NCBI GenBank assembly: GCA_905221605.1
Contig: CAJNDS010002679.1
Location: forward strand, 525,501-589,500
Direction: 5' to 3'
DNA length: 64,000 nucleotides
Source: Symbiodinium natans
Taxonomy: Eukaryota > Sar > Dinophyceae > Suessiales > Symbiodiniaceae
The notes beneath the pieces were generated by a model, which worked only from the letters and a program-made list of their open reading frames with translations, was not told the DNA's origin and did no database searches. Position numbers and translations under genes: made by a program. This document shows, one piece after another, positions 28,375-35,974 of this stretch. Numbering within the stretch: position 1 is the stretch's first letter; each line of letters begins with the position of its first letter.

Positions 28375-30768
28375 ATGCCATTAACATTAAACAATACAAA
28401 CACATTAACAGCAGATACTATTATTGTAGGTGGAACTGAATTATCACAAATATATGCTACAAAATCAGAAATAGGAAACAATGCCCAAATAGCAACAAAT
28501 ACAGACGATATAGCAGTTTTAAACACAAAACAATTGCAAAACTTTAATAATATCAACGCTATAAATACCGACTTAACAAATAATTATCAAACTAACAGTC
28601 AGTTAAGTAGCAATTTCTACAATAAAACTGAAATAGATACAACATTTACTAACTACTATACATCAGCACAAATAGATACGAATTTAAATACTAATTATCA
28701 AAACAATACATTATTAGCTACCAATTTTTATAATAAGAGTGAGGTAGATACATTAATAGCAGGTGCGGGCGGTGGTGGTGGTTATACTGATACAGAAATT
28801 GATAACTTATTAGATTTAAGAGTTCCGGTTAGCGATTTTACCGATAGATTTAAAACAAATCCCATCATTGATTGTAGCGCCCCTACGATTATTCATAGTG
28901 GATTAACATTAAACAACGAGACAATAAATATATCACCGACTACAGGACTATTATTTAGTAACCAATTCGGCGGAGGTGATAAAATAGTATCAGTTTTTAA
29001 AAATGCTACAAATTATATAACTTTGCAAGGAAATAAAATAATTGCTAACGATACAAGTGACGACAGTTTAACTAATTTAGATTTGAACCCATCCAGTAGT
29101 GTTAGTGTTAATGATTTAAATATTGGCGGTATTGCTACATTTAATAATAATCAAGTATTCAATAATGATATTATAACAGTAAAACAAACAGGATTAACAT
29201 TAAATAGAAATAGCGGAGATAGTAATTATAGTTTAAGAATAGCGGATTTACAAGGTATTTTTGAATTTAGAAACAGAAATTTTAGATGTATGAACCCAAC
29301 TATACCAACAAATGGGACAGAAATGGTTATACAAGATGCTAATGATTTACGGGTTAGGATTGGTTCAACAAATAACGCAAGAGTAGGGATAGGAACAAAT
29401 AATTCAGCAAGTTATTTTTTAACAGTTGGCGGAGTATCTAATTTTAATCAAGCAAGAGTAGCAACAGATTTAGAAGTAGTCCAGAATATTAATTTAACAG
29501 GAGACTTAAATTTTAATGGAACAACAGCAAATGTTAATGATGCCTCAAACGGGCTAACATTTTATAAAGATACAACCGACGCCAGTAACGTTTTAACAGT
29601 AAAAAATGCCCAAGGTTATATAAGATTTAATTCATTTAATATTAATGCATACAACACAAGTAACGACAGTTCTTCATTACTCTTATTGAATACAGCAAAT
29701 GGCAATGGTGTTTATTGTTTAAGTTTAGGAATTGGAGCAATTCAAGGAGCAAATAAATTAAATGTAAGTGGTGGTAATAGTAATTTTGGCGGAACGGCAT
29801 CGTTTCAAAACACATCAACGTTTAACAGCGATATTAATGTTAATAATTCAGGTAGAATATTCCAAAGAGCAGACGCCAATAGTTCATTAAATGTAATATC
29901 AACTAATGAAATTAACTTTTCATTACAAAGTAATAGAGCAGATGACCCAACAACAGGAACAATAGCATTACAACTAAACGACACTAACGGAATTACAATT
30001 AATAGAGCAGTTACTAATAATTTAACTTTTAACAGTATAGGAAGAATAACAGCAGAAGCAGATTTAGATGTATGGGGAGAGTTATTTTTTCAACATTCGT
30101 CTTCAATAAAAGAAACATTAAATGGAAGCGATTATGATTTAGATATAAGAAATGGAGATACAGATAGAGCAATTAATTTTATCATAGGAACGATAGGAAG
30201 CACACCAGAAATACAATTAACGGAAGGTAAAGTAAATTTGTTAGGTAATTTGGAAATAACACATACTGATGTTTCAGGTAGTCAAAGAGTATTAATAAAT
30301 AATCCAGACACCGATGGATTTATTAGATTAAGTAACAATAACTTATCAAGATTAGATGCAACAACAACAGGCGTTGATGTTTATGGTGACCTTTCATATA
30401 CGGGGTCATTAATACCTTCATCTGATAAAAGACTAAAGAAAGATATAAAGGAATTAAATAGCAAAAAAGCAGTTGAATTAGTAAAATACATCAAACCGAA
30501 AACGTATCATTTTGTTGATGGTAGAATGCAAGGTAAGTCTTGCTGTGGTTTTATAGCTAACGATTTTATGGAGACAAAGAAGATGCCAGACGAATGGCAG
30601 AATTTAGTAAAAGAAGGGGCTGACGGCTATTTGAAGTTTGACTATACAATTACTACACCGATTTTGTGGAGTGCTTTACAAGCAACAATAAATGAAGTAG
30701 ATAAGCTGAAAAAGGAAGTAAATAAGTTGAAAGGTAAAGGTAAAGGAAATAGAAGCGATAGTAATTAA
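28375..30768 (+). CDS. Fibre-like protein with C-terminal S74 intramolecular chaperone
   Basis: 797 residues. The N-terminal 130 have repeated coiled-coil/shaft words FYNKTEID and FYNKSEVD with Asn-Tyr-Gln repeats, as in phage tail fibres. A Gly run (GAGGGGGY, about 131-138) is a hinge. Residues 150-670 are Asn/Thr/Ile-rich repetitive beta, like a trimeric beta-helix. From about residue 682 (SSDKRLKKDIKEL) a peptidase S74 domain follows, which trimerises the fibre and then cleaves itself off near this Ser. It ends in a coiled coil (INEVDKLKKEVNKLKG). Probably a host-attachment spike. The late-type start lies 45 bp after the capsid gene. Confidence 0.85.
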   Translation: MPLTLNNTNTLTADTIIVGGTELSQIYATKSEIGNNAQIATNTDDIAVLNTKQLQNFNNINAINTDLTNNYQTNSQLSSNFYNKTEIDTTFTNYYTSAQIDTNLNTNYQNNTLLATNFYNKSEVDTLIAGAGGGGGYTDTEIDNLLDLRVPVSDFTDRFKTNPIIDCSAPTIIHSGLTLNNETINISPTTGLLFSNQFGGGDKIVSVFKNATNYITLQGNKIIANDTSDDSLTNLDLNPSSSVSVNDLNIGGIATFNNNQVFNNDIITVKQTGLTLNRNSGDSNYSLRIADLQGIFEFRNRNFRCMNPTIPTNGTEMVIQDANDLRVRIGSTNNARVGIGTNNSASYFLTVGGVSNFNQARVATDLEVVQNINLTGDLNFNGTTANVNDASNGLTFYKDTTDASNVLTVKNAQGYIRFNSFNINAYNTSNDSSSLLLLNTANGNGVYCLSLGIGAIQGANKLNVSGGNSNFGGTASFQNTSTFNSDINVNNSGRIFQRADANSSLNVISTNEINFSLQSNRADDPTTGTIALQLNDTNGITINRAVTNNLTFNSIGRITAEADLDVWGELFFQHSSSIKETLNGSDYDLDIRNGDTDRAINFIIGTIGSTPEIQLTEGKVNLLGNLEITHTDVSGSQRVLINNPDTDGFIRLSNNNLSRLDATTTGVDVYGDLSYTGSLIPSSDKRLKKDIKELNSKKAVELVKYIKPKTYHFVDGRMQGKSCCGFIANDFMETKKMPDEWQNLVKEGADGYLKFDYTITTPILWSALQATINEVDKLKKEVNKLKGKGKGNRSDSN

Positions 30769-30788
30769 AATATAAGTTATGATATAGT

Positions 30789-31004
30789 ATGGGAAGTAGA
30801 ATATCAAAAGATAATGAGAATGATTGTATTAATCAAATCAACAATATTAATGAAAATGATTTAGATTTGACTAATATTGATAGATTACAAATTAAAGTGT
30901 TGAAAGAAATGATAAAGGAACTAAAAGAAGTAAAAGAAAAGAAGAGTGATAAAATATTGTATCGCTTACCTTTTATAAACTTGTGTAGTTATTCATTAAT
31001 TTAA
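30789..31004 (+). CDS. Small protein with N-myristoylation consensus
   Basis: 71 residues. It starts MGSRISK, fitting the MGxxxS/T rule for N-myristoylation, followed by an acidic Asn-rich stretch, a Lys/Glu helix (KMIKELKEVKEKKSDK-like, about residues 38-55) and a short hydrophobic C-terminus. A myristoylated peripheral membrane protein would fit membrane penetration or exit. No family recognised. It is last in the structural block and converges on the gene at 31029, sharing a hairpin. Confidence 0.6.
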   Translation: MGSRISKDNENDCINQINNINENDLDLTNIDRLQIKVLKEMIKELKEVKEKKSDKILYRLPFINLCSYSLI

Positions 31005-31031
31005 TAATATTATTAATATATAATATTATTA
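31002..31031. terminator. Bidirectional AT hairpin between convergent genes
   Basis: TAATAATATTA (31002-31012) pairs perfectly with TAATATTATTA (31021-31031) around 8 nt. It overlaps the stop codons of both converging genes, so one structure could end both transcripts. Confidence 0.55.
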
Positions 31032-31277
31032 ATTAGTCTCAACGGTGTTGTTGTTCTGTACTTGTTCTTGGAAGCCTTCAAATCTTTCGTTTGACTGTTG
31101 CTTTTCTTCTTTGTATCTTCTATTAGGAATTGGAGGAAGTGTGTTTATTAAATGTTCAAACGGATAAAAAGGGTTGAAGTTTATGACAAGTTTTACTTCA
31201 TCATTTTCAATTTTTAGTTTAACACTTGTACAAGAATTTAAATATAGCATTACACCACACATTAATAATGTTTCCAT
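31029..31277 (-). CDS. Small protein with hydrophobic N-terminus (unknown)
   Basis: 82 residues. Residues 2-17 (ETLLMCGVMLYLNSCT) are hydrophobic, a possible signal anchor, followed by a beta-like segment (VKLKIENDEVKLVINFNPF), a Pro-rich turn and a disordered Gln/Asn tail. It could be a small membrane protein of the virion. It lies 26 bp downstream of the ATPase. No family recognised. Confidence 0.6.
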   Translation of the reverse strand: METLLMCGVMLYLNSCTSVKLKIENDEVKLVINFNPFYPFEHLINTLPPIPNRRYKEEKQQSNERFEGFQEQVQNNNTVETN

Positions 31278-31302
31278 CCCAAATATATAATACTAAAATG
31301 AT

Positions 31303-32094
31303 TTAATCTATAACTATTTTAGCATCAAACCTTTTATAAAACATATCATTTACATCACCTTTCATTAAGTTAATAAATAAAAATGAGTATGGTTCTTCTG
31401 TTGCTATGTTATAGACTTCTAATAATAACTTCTTAGCTTCTGCGAGGTTTTTAGTATCTGCAACGGTGGATTTTTTAATCAATACCGCGCTTAACTCTTC
31501 AACCATTGTTTCAATTTCTTTGTAGTTCCTTAATCTGAAAAAGAATAACTGACGACTATTGACACGAATAATTGGGCTTAAAGCATTAAATTTTTGTGTG
31601 GAAGTAATAATATTAATTGCGTTATGCCTTCCTCTCACATACAACTGATTTAGCAAAGGCGAGTTTCTTGAAAAAGCTTTACTGTCGGCGAAATCATCAA
31701 CAATTATTAGAATTGAAAACAATTTCTTGTGGTCGTTTTTCTTCTGATACTCTATTACCTTATGTTGTCTTTTTATCACTGCTTCTAATTCTTCCGGTAT
31801 GTATTCATCAAACATACACTTTTCCTTTTCTAAATTAACCTTCAAATTATCCTGAATATATTTTTTAACTGGCAACCAATTACTATCAACTGAAATAGAA
31901 GGAGACCAGATATATATCCTTTCAAAGACATCTCTATAAATATCAAGTATCATTGATTGCAATAATATTCCTTTACCAGAACCGCTAGGACCTGTTATTA
32001 TTTGACTAAACGGTAATTTAGGTGCTACTTCATATTTAGATTGTTTAAAATCATTTTCTTTAACATTTATAGGTTTAACTATGGGTGTAATCAT
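31303..32094 (-). CDS. FtsK/HerA-type DNA-packaging ATPase (A32-like)
   Basis: 263 residues. Walker A is GPSGSGKG at residues 35-42, preceded by the PFSQIIT strand. Walker B is ILIIVDD at 128-134. A later RGRHNAINIITSTQK (about 150-165) is the sensor region typical of viral A32-like packaging ATPases. These motors pump genomic DNA into preformed capsids and are a core gene of Polintons and many double-jelly-roll viruses. Length and motifs are complete and the frame is intact. Start ATTAATAATAATG (late-type), upstream of the small membrane-like gene with which it could be co-transcribed. Confidence 0.9.
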   Translation of the reverse strand: MITPIVKPINVKENDFKQSKYEVAPKLPFSQIITGPSGSGKGILLQSMILDIYRDVFERIYIWSPSISVDSNWLPVKKYIQDNLKVNLEKEKCMFDEYIPEELEAVIKRQHKVIEYQKKNDHKKLFSILIIVDDFADSKAFSRNSPLLNQLYVRGRHNAINIITSTQKFNALSPIIRVNSRQLFFFRLRNYKEIETMVEELSAVLIKKSTVADTKNLAEAKKLLLEVYNIATEEPYSFLFINLMKGDVNDMFYKRFDAKIVID

Positions 32095-32133
32095 TATTAT
32101 TAATACATAGAAAAATTATATCGTTATTAATAT

Positions 32134-32286
32134 ATGGCTAATTACGATGACTATTTAGAGGTTATAAATGAGATAGAGAAATTAGATATAATAAAAACAC
32201 CCAGATACAGAATGTGTTGTTATAGCTTGTTAGACTTCTTGAAAGCTGTTTGTTATTATTTCAAGAATATTAAAAAATCTAAATAA
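32134..32286 (+). CDS. Small protein, 50 residues (unknown)
   Basis: An ATG at 32134 opens a 50-codon frame ending TAA at 32284-32286. The product begins MANYDDYLEVINEIEKLDII and has a Cys/Tyr-rich hydrophobic middle (MCCYSLLDFLKAVCYYF) that could lie on a membrane, ending KNIKKSK. The ATG is preceded by TTATTAATATATG, the late-type start. The next gene begins 5 bp after its stop, and gene packing makes it credible. No family recognised. Confidence 0.55.
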   Translation: MANYDDYLEVINEIEKLDIIKTPRYRMCCYSLLDFLKAVCYYFKNIKKSK

Positions 32287-32291
32287 TATAA

Positions 32292-32702
32292 ATGAGCGAG
32301 GCTTCAACAGAAGAAAGCAATGATAAAGGATTTCGTATTAATGCTCGTGGTGTATCTTGTATCCCCTGCCGTTGTAAAAGACAGTTTTATCGCAAGGAGA
32401 CTAAAACCGTTAAGGAGAATAATACAATAACAACAAATACCGTGGTTGATAAAAGGAATACTAAATTTGGTGGTGGCAGACACACAAGTCCTGACGATAT
32501 CTTTAAACCGGAAAATAACTTACAAACAGGAAGCATTGAAATATGTGATACAGGTTGGGGCAAATCTTCTCAAATAACACCGGAAGAGTTAGAAGAACGA
32601 ATTGAGTGCGCGGAAACTGAAATTACTTTATTGAAAAAAGATATAACTGAAATCAAGAAAGATATAGATGATATAAATAAGTATAAAATTAAGATGGATT
32701 AA
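32292..32702 (+). CDS. Unknown protein with Cys-basic patch and C-terminal coiled coil
   Basis: 136 residues. CIPCRCKRQF (about residues 23-32) is a Cys-rich basic patch, possibly metal- or lipid-modified. A Thr/Asn-rich segment follows. Residues 97-135 (EELEERIECAETEITLLKKD and on) form a strong coiled coil. The position after a late-type start (AATAATATAAATG) and among structural genes suggests an oligomeric virion or assembly protein. No family recognised. Confidence 0.65.
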   Translation: MSEASTEESNDKGFRINARGVSCIPCRCKRQFYRKETKTVKENNTITTNTVVDKRNTKFGGGRHTSPDDIFKPENNLQTGSIEICDTGWGKSSQITPEELEERIECAETEITLLKKDITEIKKDIDDINKYKIKMD

Positions 32703-32756
32703 AGATTTATTTCTGTTATATATTGACAGGGTAGGAAGCACTTGCTTCCCAGCCTC

Positions 32757-32786
32757 TTGGATTTAAAAATGTATTTTTAAATCCAA
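32757..32786. repeat. Perfect 14-bp inverted repeat
   Basis: TTGGATTTAAAAAT, then GT, then the exact complement. It is a strong hairpin or cruciform 54 bp beyond the stop of 32292-32702 and could end that transcript. Confidence 0.6.
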
Positions 32787-32940
32787 CAGGGCATGTGTGC
32801 CAGTTTTGGAAGAAGGAGAAGAAAACCCCTACAATCAGGTCCCCTATTGTTTCACATTGGATGGGCACGCGAAAGGGAAGTAGTGTTGGAACATTCAATA
32901 GCATCACATAAGCTGTTGCTTAATTAGTTTGAACTTTATT

Positions 32941-32960
32941 CATAACTTTTTTAAGTTATG
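32941..32960. terminator. 8-bp stem, TTTT-loop hairpin
   Basis: CATAACTT and AAGTTATG flank TTTT. Geometry is identical to hairpins at 21793-21812 and 37819-37838. It lies in the intergenic region before the gene at 33058. Confidence 0.45.
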
Positions 32961-33057
32961 AAAAAAGTTGTATTTCTACTCTTTATATGTAATTTAGAAC
33001 GCATTTTCACCTAAAACTTTTAGTATAAAAATTTTAATCTAAAACTTTTTATATATT

Positions 33058-33336
33058 ATGTCAGATATAGATGATGATGTTAAGACTGAAACAAAAGAAA
33101 CACGATTTCAAAAGATATTAGATAAGCTAGAAGTTATTGAAAAAGCAGTTAATAAATTGAACGATGATAAACCAAAACAAATAAACAAAACATTAGTTAA
33201 GGATAGTGAAATGTATAAGAATAAACGAAATGTGTATTTGAATAAATTGAATACACAAGAAATCAGATACCCTAAAAAAGAAACTTTGGAATATTATGAA
33301 ATTAAATATGATGATGAACAAAAGGTTTATGTCTGA
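33058..33336 (+). CDS. Small charged protein (unknown)
   Basis: 92 residues, Lys/Asp/Glu-rich. An N-terminal acidic MSDIDDDVK is followed by a helical segment (FQKILDKLEVIEKAVNKLND) and a Tyr-rich C-terminus. Start TATATATTATG, late-type. Its last 10 bp overlap, tail to tail, the extended 3' end of the polymerase gene on the other strand. No family recognised. Confidence 0.65.
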   Translation: MSDIDDDVKTETKETRFQKILDKLEVIEKAVNKLNDDKPKQINKTLVKDSEMYKNKRNVYLNKLNTQEIRYPKKETLEYYEIKYDDEQKVYV

Positions 33337-33509
33337 GTTATCATATAATGCCCGAATGGTAGGCTATTTATATTATCTAAATAATAACGCTTGTTGTCAA
33401 AGGAACTAAGCGCTTGTTTAACCTGATTTATTGAATATATCTGGTGATTTTTGCTTCTTATGCTGTTGAAACTAACAGTATCACAGCTGTTATTTTCAAG
33501 AGTATCTTT

Positions 33510-34010
33510 CTATTTATTGTAATTAAGTTCTTTCTTTACTTTATGTTTTACTATTCCTTTACTCTTCTTTTCCTCCTTAAGCTCGTTATGGACCTTAAAT
33601 GTATATGATTTAGGTTTTAAACCTATAAAATGAGTAATTATTTTTCCATCCACCTCGTCCTTAAACTTTCCTAATACCTTCTTATTTGTAGCATCATAAC
33701 ATTTATGGTCTTTATCGTATCCGCTAAAATCCATATGTTTATTAATATCTTTAAAGTCTTCGTATATGTCTTCTGTTTTGGTGTGTATAACAAAACTATC
33801 AGTATCCGTATATATTAATCTCACATCGTCATCATATTTCTTTTTCAAAACATCATAATAAAAACTATACATATGCAATTTAGATAAGTCTAAAATGCTC
33901 ATTCCTACATAAATGGGTTTATTTAATTTAACTGTTTCTTTAAGTTTTTCTACTCCTACCAGATTTTCATTAATAATATGACGATGTTTATAAGTAGGAG
34001 CATTAACCAC
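33510..34010 (-). CDS. DNA polymerase B, palm/C-terminal fragment
   Basis: 166 codons in the third frame of the broken polymerase. It contains the catalytic motif C YTDTDS (residues 67-72), the metal-binding loop of the palm, and the downstream KPKSYTF segment. Its first in-frame start-like codon is GTG, and it lacks an ATG of its own, which supports its being a fragment and not a gene. It ends at TAG. The following 60 codons, to 33329, remain open and look like the missing tail (QVKQALSSFDNKRYYLDN). Confidence 0.75.
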   Translation of the reverse strand: MVNAPTYKHRHIINENLVGVEKLKETVKLNKPIYVGMSILDLSKLHMYSFYYDVLKKKYDDDVRLIYTDTDSFVIHTKTEDIYEDFKDINKHMDFSGYDKDHKCYDATNKKVLGKFKDEVDGKIITHFIGLKPKSYTFKVHNELKEEKKSKGIVKHKVKKELNYNK

Positions 34011-35886
34011 GCTCGGGTGTATCTACCAATTCAAAGTTAATATGTTCTCTTACATTTTCCATCGTTTTTCCATACACGGCATTATTCATTAATTTATACA
34101 TATCTTTCTCAAAGTCGCTATTCGCCTTCTTTCTTTTTTCAGTGTTAAAATCAATCCACGGTTTTAGCCATTCTTTTTGTTTGAACTGAACTACTCTATT
34201 AATCTTATTTATTTTCAGCCCCTGCTTAAGATAATACTGAAGTATTTTAATATGTAATACATAATTTTCTTTATGATTTACATTTAATATTAGTTTATTT
34301 GTTTTTTCGTCTTTAGGTGACTTATTAAAATGATATGCTTTATAAATATCTTTTTGTGTATCACTTAACATATCAGCCGTAACAGTCATAATTTCAGGAG
34401 CTAGTGGATAATCAAGATGCTTGTCGTGTAGCTTTTTTGGATATTCTAAATCAACGTCTAAAATATATCCAGTTCCTAAATCGCTCCATGTTCTTATATG
34501 GTCTTCTGTAAAGTTCCCTTCAACAAATTTAATATCTTTATAGGGTAGTTTCTGACACATCGCTAAGCCATAAAGATTATTAGCATCAAGGTAGTTTATA
34601 TATGATGTTGGTTTATTTTCATCATAATCGTTTCCCATATATTTATTATTAGCTTCTGCCATTCTTTTTGATACTTGACACATCCCACCACGAAGTCCTC
34701 GCTCAACCATTTTATAAAGGTCTTCGTTATATATTAAATCTAGTTGTATTCCTGTTTTTAATAGCATAGCATCCCAAGCAAAATTAGGTAATGTATAATA
34801 ATGAGCTGGGTCTAATTCATAATCTATTAGACATTGATTTCTAAAATTCTCAAATACATCTGTTAATAATAGCACATCCGTTTTAAGATATAAGTCATGA
34901 TAATCACCCAGATTTTTTATGTTAAAGTGTTCCCATATATGCTTTGCTCTTTCATAGTCTTTATCGTCTATATCTTCTTCACCTAATCTACTATAAAACT
35001 CCTTTTTATCAGGTAATGTTGTTTCATTAAATTTTTTGAACTCATTCATATAGTCATACGGATAAACACCCTTATCGGTTAATAAATCTAAATCATAATC
35101 ATCTTTAACATATTCACTTATTTTACTGTATTTAAAATGTTGTGTCCAATTATCACGCTTCTCATTATTCTCATATTTTGTTAATTTAACCAGTTTATCC
35201 AATGATGAAGATAAGAAACTAAAGCTATCCTTAAACTCCAGTTGTTTGAGACAAAAGGTTATAAATTTCTCGCTGTTTTGTGCTATTACATTTACCTCGT
35301 CTTTATCTGTATTTAACTTATTCAGATTAGATATAACTAAATGAGCGTCATAGTTTTTAAGATTATGAAAGAAAATTGGTATTTTAAAATATTTGAAACA
35401 ATAGTCTAAATTACATTTATGGTGTGCTGGTCCTCTATATTTTCCAGTAAAATGACAATGGTCTTTAACTTTTGTTTTAGCTTTTACATTTGGTTGAAAA
35501 CAACCGTTACAAATAAAGCATTTCTTTGCTTTTCTGTGTCGTTCTTCCTCTTCATCTGTTAATTTCTCCATGTCTTTTGGATTGTTCATTACATCAAATA
35601 TTTCTTCTCTTATCTCGTTCATAGTTTCACAAAACACATCCATACAATCCTCACCTCTATATAAATATGGTTTAGCTTCTCCTGTTATTGAATTAACAAC
35701 GTTTAACCTAAAACCTGATGGTTTATGATTTTGATATGTTCCCTTTATTCCTTCTTTCGTTAAAGCAGTTAAACATTCAAAGTCTCCATAAATAACGTAT
35801 GGGCATTTAAGTTTTTTGTAATGCTTTTGAAAACTCATTTTTTCTTTTTCTTCTGGCATCTCTATCGCTTGAACCTCATTAGCCAT
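34003..35886 (-). CDS. DNA polymerase B, exonuclease and motif A/B fragment
   Basis: 627 codons with the 3'-5' exonuclease (Exo I D35/E37; Exo II 172-182; Exo III around 329-336), a zinc site at about 123-158 (CFICNGC...HCH...HHKC), motif A DANNLYG at 434-440 and motif B ending NNAVYG at 601-606. The ATG used here (35886) is internal: coding-like sequence continues upstream in the same frame through the CQYCQKGF finger to about 35985, where it meets the other frame. It ends by frameshift just after motif B, so the palm is separated from motif C. Confidence 0.8.
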   Translation of the reverse strand: MANEVQAIEMPEEKEKMSFQKHYKKLKCPYVIYGDFECLTALTKEGIKGTYQNHKPSGFRLNVVNSITGEAKPYLYRGEDCMDVFCETMNEIREEIFDVMNNPKDMEKLTDEEEERHRKAKKCFICNGCFQPNVKAKTKVKDHCHFTGKYRGPAHHKCNLDYCFKYFKIPIFFHNLKNYDAHLVISNLNKLNTDKDEVNVIAQNSEKFITFCLKQLEFKDSFSFLSSSLDKLVKLTKYENNEKRDNWTQHFKYSKISEYVKDDYDLDLLTDKGVYPYDYMNEFKKFNETTLPDKKEFYSRLGEEDIDDKDYERAKHIWEHFNIKNLGDYHDLYLKTDVLLLTDVFENFRNQCLIDYELDPAHYYTLPNFAWDAMLLKTGIQLDLIYNEDLYKMVERGLRGGMCQVSKRMAEANNKYMGNDYDENKPTSYINYLDANNLYGLAMCQKLPYKDIKFVEGNFTEDHIRTWSDLGTGYILDVDLEYPKKLHDKHLDYPLAPEIMTVTADMLSDTQKDIYKAYHFNKSPKDEKTNKLILNVNHKENYVLHIKILQYYLKQGLKINKINRVVQFKQKEWLKPWIDFNTEKRKKANSDFEKDMYKLMNNAVYGKTMENVREHINFELVDTPERG

Positions 35887-35974
35887 ACAACCTTTTAATA
35901 AATGAGCTTGTAATAAGTTTTCTTTACTAAAACCTTTTTGACAATATTGACAATGGAAGAATTTATTTTGTCTG

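Larger units (their letters stand above)
32703..33057. other. Intergenic hairpin-rich region with a GC-richer insert
   Basis: 355 bp without a supported gene. It contains a GGAAGC/GCTTCC stem (32734-32749), a perfect 14-bp palindrome with 2-nt spacer (32757-32786), a GC-richer unique stretch (32787-32905) unlike the AT-rich neighbours, an 8-bp stem TTTT-loop hairpin (32941-32960) and a direct repeat CTAAAACTTTT (about 33013 and 33042) before the next ATG. A 63-codon leftward frame (32716-32907) crosses it and is not convincing. Candidates are a control region or relic insertion. Confidence 0.5.

Noticed and set aside
32716-32907. 63-codon leftward frame in the intergenic hairpin region
   Set aside because: It runs through a palindrome, has no motif and no promoter word, and its composition differs from neighbouring genes; left as an unexplained island.
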